From contig JADJGF010000001.1 in the NCBI GenBank assembly GCA_016708125.1, positions 580,001 to 644,000 of the forward strand: 64,000 nt of DNA, read 5' to 3'. Of this stretch, positions 15,718-23,560 are shown piece by piece. Source of the DNA: Ignavibacteriota bacterium. GTDB taxonomy: Bacteria; Bacteroidota; Ignavibacteria; Ignavibacteriales; Melioribacteraceae. The first letter of the stretch is position 1. Every line of letters begins with the position of its first letter. A program made the position numbers and the translations under genes. Below the pieces are notes generated by a model. That model saw only the letters and a program-made list of their open reading frames with translations. It was not told where the DNA came from and made no database searches.

Positions 15718-16839
15718 TTATTGGGAAATTATAATTTCTTCTTTATCAGGAATTATTGAAATTTTTAATTGATTTGTTTCAGATACAATTTTTTCAAACT
15801 CCTGAGAATTCTTATGTAAGTTTAAAGGCTGATCAACCCAATTATTTGGCAGATCAACTAAAACAGTAAGTGGAACGTTATAAATTAAATCATTCAAATT
15901 ATCTTCAATTTTTATTTTAATATTTTCTAACTCACCGGATTTAGAATAAATATTTGTAACATTTATTTTTGCAGAATTTCTTTCATAAGTATATAGCGTA
16001 ATATCATCCATTGAAGCAACCCAAAAATCTCTTTTTTTAATTTCTTCCAAGTCATTTTTAAAATCTTCTAAATAATAATATCCGTATAAATCTTCCCTTC
16101 CAATTGGGTGATAAGTAATTATAAGCCACGCGTTAAGTTTAATTGTATTATCTAAAAAAGGAATCAACTCATCTGTATTATTAATGCAAATCGAACAATA
16201 TTCATAATTATAAGCTTGCATAACTAAAGTAGGAAGTTGAAACCAATTTGAGGGCTGAGTTTCATTATTTGGCATTATATATGGGAAATCAAAATCTAAT
16301 TTTTCAAACTTCCTTCCGCTTAAAAATCCCGATTTTTTTAATGCTTCTTGCGTACTAATATGATATCCAAAACCTCCGGGATAGGCATAAGAAACCGGCT
16401 TAAGTCCAAATTCTATCATCGTATGATAACACATTTTAAAGGAACGATACGCTTCGTCAAATGATAATAAATCATGATTTAAATGTTCATGACCATGACC
16501 AAAATATCCAAATCCCTTAGAGAGAAATTCATTCAAAAAATATTGAAGTCCCGCTGAATCAATAGAGTAAGCTGCTGAAACGAACTCATAAGAAATATTT
16601 AGACCAGCATCTTCTACAGCTTTTTGAACAACTTTTTCATTTTCCCATGCAACACTACCAGCATCGTTTGTTATTGATAAAGCTGCGGCATGATTGTCAT
16701 ACCATTTTGCAATGTTAACATTTACTTTAGCACTATCATTTGGATTCAATTTTGATTCAGCTTGCTCCAAGTCAGTTAATTCGCAAGAATTAATTAGAAT
16801 GCTGATGGAAATAAATATTTTAATTAATTGACTTTTCAT
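15718..16839 (-). CDS. Polysaccharide deacetylase-like lipoprotein (NodB fold)
   Basis: The 373-residue protein starts with IKIFISISILINSC, a likely lipoprotein signal with Cys19. The NodB-type catalytic pattern is visible: ALSITNDAGS with a candidate metal-binding Asp59, FGHGHEHLNHD with a His115/His119 pair spaced as in HxxxH, and YAYPGGFGYH as the third motif. A later LIITYHPIGRE supplies the C-terminal His region. A beta-sandwich-like tail (about 275-373) follows. Such enzymes remove N- or O-acyl groups from cell-surface glycans; the glycan here is unknown. It lies between the PEGA lipoprotein (26-nt gap) and the secretin-like gene (15-nt gap). Confidence 0.75.
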   Translation of the reverse strand: MKSQLIKIFISISILINSCELTDLEQAESKLNPNDSAKVNVNIAKWYDNHAAALSITNDAGSVAWENEKVVQKAVEDAGLNISYEFVSAAYSIDSAGLQYFLNEFLSKGFGYFGHGHEHLNHDLLSFDEAYRSFKMCYHTMIEFGLKPVSYAYPGGFGYHISTQEALKKSGFLSGRKFEKLDFDFPYIMPNNETQPSNWFQLPTLVMQAYNYEYCSICINNTDELIPFLDNTIKLNAWLIITYHPIGREDLYGYYYLEDFKNDLEEIKKRDFWVASMDDITLYTYERNSAKINVTNIYSKSGELENIKIKIEDNLNDLIYNVPLTVLVDLPNNWVDQPLNLHKNSQEFEKIVSETNQLKISIIPDKEEIIISQ

Positions 16840-16854
16840 TTCATAATTAACTGT

Positions 16855-18027
16855 TTATCTCTTAATCAAATTTTTAATTTCATTACTATCACTTTTAATT
16901 CTTTCTTCAATCAAATTATTGTTATCAATAATTCTTTCTTGAATTGCTGGTAAAATTTCCGTGCTAACTAAAATTGCAACTTCTTTATGGATGATACTTT
17001 TTGAATCAAAACCTGTTAAATAACGTAAGCCTAAAACCCACCAAGGTAAATCTTTCAAAATGGGAATTCCTTCACGAATAATTAAATCCTCATCAACTAA
17101 CAAACTTCCGATAATCATTTCTTCTTTATTTTTTAATAAAACTTCTGTATCAGTATAGGTCTTTTTAATTTCTGTGCTTAATTCATTTGGGAAAGGTAAA
17201 CTTCTTTCAACATGAATTTTGAGCTTAACAAACTTTAGCGAATCTTGAATTAGAATTTTTGGTTCAACATTAATAATTGTTCCAGTTGGAAAGAATGCAT
17301 CAGTAACATTTCCGGCAAAATCCAATTGCTTTATTGAAATATCAGAACCAACCTGCATTCTGCTTTTTTCCATATCATTTACTACAACACTCATTTTTGA
17401 AACTATATTGCCTAAATGTTCGGATTCCAAAAATCTAAATATTGCCGTAGTATAACCGGAAAACTTATATATATCTGAAGCAGTACGAAATTGAAAATTA
17501 TAATCATTTTCAGAAATAGAATTATATTTCCCAATTCCTTCCATTCCGTTTTTTGAAAGAATAAAATCCCAATTAACACCTCTTTCTTTCATTTCATCCA
17601 AATTGGCTTCAAATAAAATAGCCGAAATTTTTATCTGTTTATTTTCATCTAAGTTTATAATTTCATTATGCAACTTAACTTTTTCATTTTTATTCGAAAT
17701 ATTAATTTCCGAATCTGTCTTGTAAAGAGATAAATTATTATGATCACAAATCTCTTGAATTGCATTTTTGTAGAAAACATTATTTATATCAACCCCAATG
17801 GGAAACTGACAATTTATGTTTACCGTCAATTTTATATTATCATATTTTTGATATAAAAATTCCACATAATCCACAATATCACAAAAAGATGTGTTTGAAG
17901 AATAAGTTAAAAATTTTCCCGAATTGGAGTTAAAAATGTAATTTTGGTTTTGTTGCGCAAATAAGTTTGTACTTTGAATAACAAAAACCAGTGTTAAAAG
18001 AAAATTAGAACTATTTAAATTTTTCAT
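16855..18027 (-). CDS. Secretin-like protein (type II/III secretion secretin domain), orphan
   Basis: The ATG at 18027 is preferred because it starts a good signal peptide (MKNLNSSNFLLTLVFVIQST, then NLFAQ); an in-frame TTG lies 9 nt upstream. Residues about 45-95 look like a short STN/N0-type domain (LTVNINCQFPIGVDINNVFY). The secretin core follows: QIKISAILFEANLDEMKERGVNWDF is consistent with the start, VEPKILIQDSLKFVKLKIHV is a strand-rich middle, and MIIGSLLVDEDLIIREGIPILKDLPWW matches the GGL...GIPxLxxIP block near the membrane lip. At about 390 residues it is short, with few N-domains. No other secretion or pilus gene lies nearby. Confidence 0.75.
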   Translation of the reverse strand: MKNLNSSNFLLTLVFVIQSTNLFAQQNQNYIFNSNSGKFLTYSSNTSFCDIVDYVEFLYQKYDNIKLTVNINCQFPIGVDINNVFYKNAIQEICDHNNLSLYKTDSEINISNKNEKVKLHNEIINLDENKQIKISAILFEANLDEMKERGVNWDFILSKNGMEGIGKYNSISENDYNFQFRTASDIYKFSGYTTAIFRFLESEHLGNIVSKMSVVVNDMEKSRMQVGSDISIKQLDFAGNVTDAFFPTGTIINVEPKILIQDSLKFVKLKIHVERSLPFPNELSTEIKKTYTDTEVLLKNKEEMIIGSLLVDEDLIIREGIPILKDLPWWVLGLRYLTGFDSKSIIHKEVAILVSTEILPAIQERIIDNNNLIEERIKSDSNEIKNLIKR

Positions 18028-18169
18028 ATAAATCAAATTTTATTAATGTGTGAAATTATTAAAAATAAATTGCAGTTCAAATACCTTAAATTCCAAATAA
18101 TTTATGAATTTACTTCGTTGAAGTTGATTAGTTCTATTCTTATATTTCATAAAAAGTAAAATAGAAACT
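18028..18169. promoter_or_regulatory. Divergent promoter region; TTG-N20-TATATTTC (18118-18148) faces the aldehyde dehydrogenase
   Basis: TTG at 18118-18120 is followed after exactly 20 nt by TATATTTC (18141-18148), close to the Bacteroidota -7 element TAnnTTTG. Transcription would begin near 18155, giving a very short leader before the ATG at 18170. On the other strand a weaker TTG-N19-TAATTTCA can be read upstream of the secretin-like gene. Confidence 0.45.
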
Positions 18170-19762
18170 ATGGAACTCGATAAAGATATTCGTTCAACTC
18201 AAGAAGTAAGAAATTTAGTAGCGAAAGCTAAAGCTGCGCAATTGGAATTTAAACATTTCAATCAAACTCAAGTTGATAAAATTGTAAAAGCAATGGCAGA
18301 TGCCGGATTTGATGCAAGCGAACGACTTGCAAAAATGGCTCATCAAGAAACCGGATTTGGCAAATGGGAAGATAAAATTGTTAAAAATCAATTTGGATCA
18401 AGAGATGTTTATAATTCGATAAAGGATTTGAAAACTGTTGGAATAATTGACATCAGAGAAAACGGAAAAATTGTTAAAATTGCAGAACCAATGGGAGTTG
18501 TTGCCGCATTAATTCCATCGACAAATCCAACATCTACTGCATTTTTTAAAGCTTTAATTTCGCTCAAAACAAGAAATGCAATTGTTGCAAGTCCGCACCC
18601 AAAAGCTGTAATGTGTACTTCAGAAGCATTAAAAGTTATGAGCGATGCCGCAATTTCTGCCGGGGCGCCAAAAGATTTAATTCAATGCATGTCAATTCCA
18701 ACATTGGAAGGTACAGATGCATTGATGAAACATAGAGATGTTGCTGTAATTTTAGCAACCGGAAGCACGCCAATGGTTAGAGCGGCATACAGTGCCGGAA
18801 CTCCGGCTTATGGAGTTGGCTCAGGAAACGTTCCAGCATTTATTGAACGAAGCGCAAATTATGAAAAAGCTGTTTTAGATATTATTTACGGAACCACTTT
18901 TGATAACGGAACTTTATGTTCATCCGAACAAGCTATGATTGTTGATCGACCAATTGCAGAAAAAGTTAGAAAATTTGCAGAAGCAAACGGCGGATATTTT
19001 GTTAATAGTGATGAAAAATTAAAACTTGAAAAAGCAGTTTTAAAAGATGGAAGAATAAATCCGGATATTGTTGGAAAATCTGCTCAATTTATTTCTAAGT
19101 ATGCTGGATTTTCAGTTTCAGATTCTGTAAAAGTTTTATTTGCAGATTGCTTAAAAGTAGGGAAAGAAGAACCGCTTTCCGTAGAAAAACTTTCTCCAAT
19201 TTTAGCTTTTTATGTTGTGGATGGCTGGTTGGATGGATGTCATAAATGTATTGATTTATTGAACTTTGGCGGAATTGGTCATACGATGGCGATTCATTCA
19301 AATGATCAAGAAATTATTATGAAATTTGCAATGGAAAAACCGGCATTTAGAATTATTGTAAATTCTCCATCTTCACTTGGTGCGGTTGGTTATACTACTG
19401 CTTTAGATCCATCAATGACTTTAGGTGTTGGAACTTGGGGCGGATCAATAATTTCTGAAAATGTTACGGCAAAACATTTAATGAATATAAAAACTTTAGC
19501 TTTCGAAACAAATCCGATAAACAAAGGAAATTCTATAAATTCATTTGGAAGTTCTAAAATTAACAACACATTTTCACCAACCGGAAATTTTATAAATGAA
19601 ATTGAAGAAAGATTACGGGCACGAGCTGGAAATCCGGTTGTAAATTTTCAAACTTCCCAAAATAAATTTTCAACTCAAAAAAATATTCCTGATAAAAAAA
19701 ATTACGGAAGCGGAATAAGTGAAGAAGAAATAAATAAAATTATTAGAGAATTTAATTCGTAA
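18170..19762 (+). CDS. CoA-acylating aldehyde dehydrogenase, microcompartment class, with C-terminal helical tags
   Basis: The enzyme converts an aldehyde plus CoA and NAD to acyl-CoA. The 530-residue protein has the acylating ALDH signatures IPSTNPTSTAFFKALISLKT (115-134), ATGSTPMVRAAYSAGTPAYG (196-215), and the nucleophile Cys250 in FDNGTLCSSEQ. It also has LNFGGIGHTMAIHS and LGVGTWGGS. The catalytic domain ends near HLMNIKTLAFET (436-447). About 80 extra residues follow, with two short amphipathic helices, NEIEERLRARAG (476-487) and SEEEINKIIREFNS (517-530), joined by a polar Ser/Asn-rich linker. This layout matches encapsulation peptides of microcompartment cargo. It is monocistronic here. 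The enzyme class is firm; encapsulation is inference. Confidence 0.88.
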   Translation: MELDKDIRSTQEVRNLVAKAKAAQLEFKHFNQTQVDKIVKAMADAGFDASERLAKMAHQETGFGKWEDKIVKNQFGSRDVYNSIKDLKTVGIIDIRENGKIVKIAEPMGVVAALIPSTNPTSTAFFKALISLKTRNAIVASPHPKAVMCTSEALKVMSDAAISAGAPKDLIQCMSIPTLEGTDALMKHRDVAVILATGSTPMVRAAYSAGTPAYGVGSGNVPAFIERSANYEKAVLDIIYGTTFDNGTLCSSEQAMIVDRPIAEKVRKFAEANGGYFVNSDEKLKLEKAVLKDGRINPDIVGKSAQFISKYAGFSVSDSVKVLFADCLKVGKEEPLSVEKLSPILAFYVVDGWLDGCHKCIDLLNFGGIGHTMAIHSNDQEIIMKFAMEKPAFRIIVNSPSSLGAVGYTTALDPSMTLGVGTWGGSIISENVTAKHLMNIKTLAFETNPINKGNSINSFGSSKINNTFSPTGNFINEIEERLRARAGNPVVNFQTSQNKFSTQKNIPDKKNYGSGISEEEINKIIREFNS

Positions 19763-19794
19763 TCTTTTTTAAAGTTTAAAATTCTCTGCAAAAA

Positions 19795-20613
19795 TTATTT
19801 CAAAAGAATCATTTTTTTTACTTGTGTAAAATTTCCCGCATCCAATTTATAAAAATATGCTCCACTCGCTAAATTCCTTGCATTAAAAATAATTTCATAA
19901 TTTCCGGATTTTTGTTTTTCATTAATCAAAGTTTTAACTTCACGTCCTAAAATATCAAATACTACTAATTTTACATTCGTGGTAGAATTTTTCAAATTTG
20001 ATTGAATTGTATATTTTATTTTAGTCGTAGGGTTAAATGGATTGGGATAATTTTGCTCCAAAGAATATTTTTCCGGAAGTACTTTCGAATCTTTAACATT
20101 TGTAATTGTGTTATCAAAATTAATATGATTTGTCGGTTCAGTAATATTTAAGAAATTAATGTCTGTCAAAATTGTATTTACTGCGCCCGTAAAATTCCAT
20201 TTCAAATTTAAGGACTCCTCGGTAAATTCTTTTGTGGAACTAATTCTAAATTTTCCTATTAATTTTTCTTTTCCGGATATTATATCATTACCAATTCCAG
20301 AAATAAATATTAATTTGTTTTGCTGATCCGAAGTATCAAAACCAATAATGTAAACCGGAATATTTGCTAATTCCGAAGAATTTACAGAATATTCTAAAGA
20401 AATTGAATCACTATTATTAAAAGTTAAATCAAAAGTAAACGCGCATTGATAGGATGATAATATAAAATCCGGACCCGTGCTATTAATTGTAACATCAAAT
20501 TCTAAGTTTTTATTATCAATCTGAATAGGATTTATGAGTTTGATTATATAATCGGATTGAGCAAAAAGTGAAATATTTAAAACTGTAAAAATTAAAAAAA
20601 AAGTCTTGAACAT
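19795..20613 (-). CDS. Secreted protein with cohesin-like beta domain and type IX sorting domain
   Basis: The 272-residue protein has a signal peptide (MFKTFFLIFTVLNISLFAQ). A beta-rich domain (about 25-165) with NKNLEFDVTINSTGPDF, YQCAFTFDLTFNN and NDIISGKEKLIGKFRIS looks like a cohesin-type sandwich. A linker leads to a C-terminal sorting domain (about 182-272) with YSLEQNYPNPFNPTTKIKY, VFDILGREVKTL, SGAYFYKLDAG and terminal KKMILLK. The sorting domain directs export through the type IX system and is usually cleaved. The gene stands alone and its 300-bp upstream region holds a CRP-type dyad. The binding partner or ligand is unknown. Confidence 0.82.
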   Translation of the reverse strand: MFKTFFLIFTVLNISLFAQSDYIIKLINPIQIDNKNLEFDVTINSTGPDFILSSYQCAFTFDLTFNNSDSISLEYSVNSSELANIPVYIIGFDTSDQQNKLIFISGIGNDIISGKEKLIGKFRISSTKEFTEESLNLKWNFTGAVNTILTDINFLNITEPTNHINFDNTITNVKDSKVLPEKYSLEQNYPNPFNPTTKIKYTIQSNLKNSTTNVKLVVFDILGREVKTLINEKQKSGNYEIIFNARNLASGAYFYKLDAGNFTQVKKMILLK

Positions 20614-20637
20614 CGTACCCCCTAAAAAGTGTATATT

Positions 20638-20649
20638 TTATCTATTCAT
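20638..20649 (-). promoter_or_regulatory. Possible three-codon upstream ORF (M-N-R-stop) with strong Shine-Dalgarno
   Basis: On the minus strand AAAGGAG is followed 8 nt later by ATG AAT AGA TAA, in the same frame as the main start 36 nt downstream. The main start has its own AGGGGG. A mini-ORF with the better ribosome binding site could tune translation of the secreted protein. It could also be chance in AT-rich DNA. Confidence 0.25.
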
Positions 20650-20724
20650 ATTTTGTACTCCTTTCAAAATTTTGTTTGAATAAAATCAGTAATTATAAGA
20701 TGTTTCTTTTTGGTACAATATGAA

Positions 20725-20740
20725 TGTGATTTATGTCACA
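20725..20740. promoter_or_regulatory. CRP-type operator (TGTGA-N6-TCACA)
   Basis: TGTGA (20725-20729) and TCACA (20736-20740) form the exact CRP/FNR-superfamily half-site pair with 6-nt spacing, flanked by A/T (AATGTGATTTATGTCACAAAT). It lies 112 bp upstream of the secreted-protein start at 20613. Known for the family: cAMP-CRP-like regulators recognise this symmetric site. Which regulator binds here is unknown, and none is encoded in the window. Confidence 0.55.
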
Positions 20741-20913
20741 AATTTATACATATTGGTTTTGACAGTCAACCAATTCAGTTTGATAAAATTTATGACTATT
20801 ATTTGTGGGGATATTTTATTATTGGGATATTATGTCTAATTATTGAATTATTTATTCAATAAATATTGAATTTAAGAAGTTTTAAAATTTTTCTCTATTA
20901 ACAAAACTTAAAT

Positions 20914-21657
20914 TTATTCATATCTTTCTAGCTTAAACTTTTCGCCAAGATAAAGCTTTTTAACTTCTTCATCTTCAGCTAAATTTTGAGCTTTCCCGTC
21001 TTTAAATATTTTTCCTTCAATGAGAATGTAAGCTCTATCAACAATACTTAATGTTTCATGAACATTGTGATCTGTAATTAATATTCCAATTCCTTTGTTT
21101 TTAAGATTTGCAACAATGCTCATAATATCTTCAACTGCAATTGGGTCAACTCCGGCAAAAGGTTCATCCAACAAAATAAAATCGGGATCAGTTGCCAAAG
21201 CTCGCGCAATTTCCGTTCTTCTTCTTTCGCCGCCGCTAAGCTGAAATCCTTTACTTTTTCTAATGTGCGCAATACTTAATTCTTCAAGCAATTTTTCTTG
21301 TTTTTCTTTTCTTTCAGTTTTCGATAATTTTGTCATTTCCAAAACAGCCATAATATTATCTTCCACACTTAATCTTCTAAAAACTGAAGCTTCTTGCGGG
21401 AGATATCCAATTCCCATTTTCGCTCTTTTATACATTGGCAATTCTGTAATATTTTCTTGATTCAAAAAAACTTTTCCTTCGTTCGGTTTAATCATTCCGA
21501 CAATCATATAAAAAGTTGTGGTTTTTCCGGCACCGTTTGGACCAAGCAGACCAACGACTTCTCCTTGTGTAACATTTACGGAAACTTTATTTACAACCGT
21601 TCGTTTTTTGTAAACCTTAATTAAATTTTCACTTCGTAATGTTGAGTTTTCAGTCAT
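20914..21657 (-). CDS. lptB: LPS export ABC transporter ATP-binding protein LptB
   Basis: LptB is the cytoplasmic ATPase that powers LPS extraction by LptFG. The 247-residue protein has Walker A LLGPNGAGKTTTFYMIVG (38-55), the LptB-typical Q-loop IGYLPQEASVFRRLSVEDNI, signature QLSGGERRRTEIARALA and Walker B FILLDEPFAGVDPIAVEDI. PQEASVFR and GERRR are hallmarks that separate LptB from amino-acid ABC ATPases. It starts 2 nt after the lptA stop, at the end of the KDO/LPS gene train. The membrane partners lptF/lptG are not in this window. Confidence 0.95.
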   Translation of the reverse strand: MTENSTLRSENLIKVYKKRTVVNKVSVNVTQGEVVGLLGPNGAGKTTTFYMIVGMIKPNEGKVFLNQENITELPMYKRAKMGIGYLPQEASVFRRLSVEDNIMAVLEMTKLSKTERKEKQEKLLEELSIAHIRKSKGFQLSGGERRRTEIARALATDPDFILLDEPFAGVDPIAVEDIMSIVANLKNKGIGILITDHNVHETLSIVDRAYILIEGKIFKDGKAQNLAEDEEVKKLYLGEKFKLERYE

Positions 21658-21659
21658 AA

Positions 21660-23027
21660 TTAATTTTTATTTAATTCAATAAACATTTTTTCAAATTTAT
21701 TTTTATCCGGTTTATTTTCATATAAAATAAATGCCGGAAGCGTAAACGCTTTTTCATTTCCTTCAACTAAATTTTCCGGATGATATTCGCTTACCGGACT
21801 TCCATATAATTTTACATCGGTTACTTTATTTTCATCAATATATATTTTAAACTTTTCCGCACTTGATTTCAGCAATCCGTTCGGTTCGTCTTCCTCAAAT
21901 AAATAATAGATGCTTAATACATTTCCGTAAACATTTGTTTGAACCAATTCCCCATTATTAAAATTGAGATAAATTGAATCTCCGGACATTTGATTAAATC
22001 TGAATTGATAAACGGAATCTTGAGAAATCATAATTGAATTATTCAATATTTCCACATTTTTAATTTTACTGCTATCCATTAAAATATAAATCGAGTCTCC
22101 GGTAACTTGATTTTTTTCATACCACAAAATCGGAACCGGTTTTTCATTTTGTTTAATTATTGTAATTTTGCCGGAAGCTTGATCATAAATTGTTGAATCA
22201 TTAATCGATAAAAAATTTCCTTTTACAATTCTTACGGAATCAATCGCAATCAGAATTGAATTGCTGTCTCTTTTGGCTTCCATGTATTTTGATTGAATAT
22301 ACAAAGTATCGTAAGTACTATCACTAAGCTCTTCAATTTGAATCAGAAACGGATTGCCGAATATTTTTGAAATATTATTTGGTTTATCATCAAGAAGCTG
22401 ATTGCCAACAATCGTAACATTATTTTCTTTGCTAAAAATTTTTACACTTCCGAATCCTTCAGTAAGTTTTGTAATTCTAAAATGAATTAAACTATCCGCC
22501 TTTATTTCTGAAAGTGAATCAGAAACCACAACTTTTTTTGTCGCAATAATTTTTTCTATATCTTTTTCATAAATTAATTTTTGAGAACGCAATGTTGAAA
22601 CGGAATCGTAAAATAAAACATCACCTTTGAACTCTGCAATTTTTGTATTCAAATCATACTTACCGGAATTCGCAAATAAATTTGTCGATTTATTTTTTAA
22701 CTGAACTAACGTATCTGAAGTTGTAATTTTTTCATTCCCAAAATAATTACCTTTCTCAGTTTTTATTACAACGCTGTCTTGAGTTAGTATAACGTTTCCA
22801 ATTAGTATTGCAGAATTTTTATTAATATTTTGAATTGCTTTTCCGCAAGTTATTGTAACATCATCTTGAGTTATAACAACATTGCCAATTACTTCACGAA
22901 TGTTTTCGCCTTCGATAAGTTTGCCTTTTAAACTATCGCCAATTATTATAATTTGGCTTTCTTTCTGTTGAGCATAAACTTGGTAAAATGAAAATACAAT
23001 AATTATTATCAAAAATTTTTTTATCAT
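21660..23027 (-). CDS. lptA: LptA/OstA-like LPS transport periplasmic protein (long form)
   Basis: The 455-residue protein has a signal peptide (IKKFLIIIIVFSFYQVYAQ) and OstA/LptA beta-jellyroll repeats from about residue 35: GENIREVIGNVVITQDDVTI, SAILIGNVILTQDSVVI, KTEKGNYFGNEKI, AEFKGDVLFYDS and DSLIHFRITKLTEGFG. E. coli LptA is 185 residues, so this is more than twice the usual size, with the repeat apparently extended several times. Such long OstA-domain proteins are typical of Bacteroidota. Its 4-nt overlap with lptC and the following lptB support a role in the periplasmic LPS bridge. The gene symbol is by family and position. Confidence 0.82.
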   Translation of the reverse strand: MIKKFLIIIIVFSFYQVYAQQKESQIIIIGDSLKGKLIEGENIREVIGNVVITQDDVTITCGKAIQNINKNSAILIGNVILTQDSVVIKTEKGNYFGNEKITTSDTLVQLKNKSTNLFANSGKYDLNTKIAEFKGDVLFYDSVSTLRSQKLIYEKDIEKIIATKKVVVSDSLSEIKADSLIHFRITKLTEGFGSVKIFSKENNVTIVGNQLLDDKPNNISKIFGNPFLIQIEELSDSTYDTLYIQSKYMEAKRDSNSILIAIDSVRIVKGNFLSINDSTIYDQASGKITIIKQNEKPVPILWYEKNQVTGDSIYILMDSSKIKNVEILNNSIMISQDSVYQFRFNQMSGDSIYLNFNNGELVQTNVYGNVLSIYYLFEEDEPNGLLKSSAEKFKIYIDENKVTDVKLYGSPVSEYHPENLVEGNEKAFTLPAFILYENKPDKNKFEKMFIELNKN

Positions 23028-23560
23028 TTTTTTTCAACATTTGTTACGTAAGTAATATCAAAAATTGTGTAATTTCTTAAACCTTGATCCGACTCAAATC
23101 CGTAACCTTCAATAATTTCTTTGTCACTTACAATTTTCACAAATTTATCCGTAACAATTTTTTTTGATTTATTTTTCCAAACTAATTCTTCTGTAGTTAA
23201 AGTTACACCGCTATCACTTTTTGCAATAACATTTTCAATAGCATACATATCTTGAGTAATATCATCAACTCTTCCTTTTTTGGAAGTTAGGCGAGACGTT
23301 TTCTGTTCTTTATCATTATAAAAATCAACAATTACGCCTTCAAGATATTTTTCATTTTTATTGCCAAGAACTTTTATTACATCTGAATAAAGTATGGCTT
23401 TCAATTTACCGCTTTCGGTAAATGTTATTTTTGCTTTTTTACTTTCTTGATCGGGAATTTCTTCGCTGTTAATTGAGTTATCTGTTTGTGGTTTTAATTT
23501 AGATTCTCCGCAAGAAAAATTTATAATTACGATGAAAATTACTAGAAGAAATTTTTTCAT
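23024..23560 (-). CDS. lptC: LPS export system protein LptC
   Basis: The 178-residue protein has an N-terminal hydrophobic segment (LLVIFIVIINFSCG) that may end in a lipid-attachment Cys (Cys17) instead of the uncleaved helix of E. coli LptC. An OstA-like beta domain follows (KAKITFTESGKLKAILYS, DFYNDKEQKTSRLTSKKGRV, LTTEELVWKNKSKKIVTDKF). LptC receives LPS from LptBFG and hands it to LptA. Length is close to the family's 180-190. It overlaps kdsD and lptA by 4 nt each, so all three are translationally coupled. Confidence 0.88.
   Translation of the reverse strand: MKKFLLVIFIVIINFSCGESKLKPQTDNSINSEEIPDQESKKAKITFTESGKLKAILYSDVIKVLGNKNEKYLEGVIVDFYNDKEQKTSRLTSKKGRVDDITQDMYAIENVIAKSDSGVTLTTEELVWKNKSKKIVTDKFVKIVSDKEIIEGYGFESDQGLRNYTIFDITYVTNVEKK

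Larger units (their letters stand above)
20614..20913. promoter_or_regulatory. 300-bp operator-rich intergenic region upstream of the secreted protein gene
   Basis: The region between the secreted-protein gene and lptB (both minus strand) contains no gene. It holds a ribosome binding site AGGGGG just before the ATG at 20613, a mini-ORF (20638-20649), the CRP-type dyad at 20725-20740, and a second dyad ATTGGTT (20752-20758)/AACCAAT (20768-20774) with a 9-nt spacer. It also holds an AT-rich hairpin, ATTGAAT (20842-20848)/ATTCAAT (20854-20860), about 54 nt past the lptB stop. The last may mark the end of the LPS transcript, but it lacks a T-tract. Confidence 0.5.

Noticed and set aside
20842..20860. 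AT-only hairpin as terminator for lptB
   Set aside because: 7-bp AT-rich stem without a T-tract; kept only as a note in the intergenic entry.
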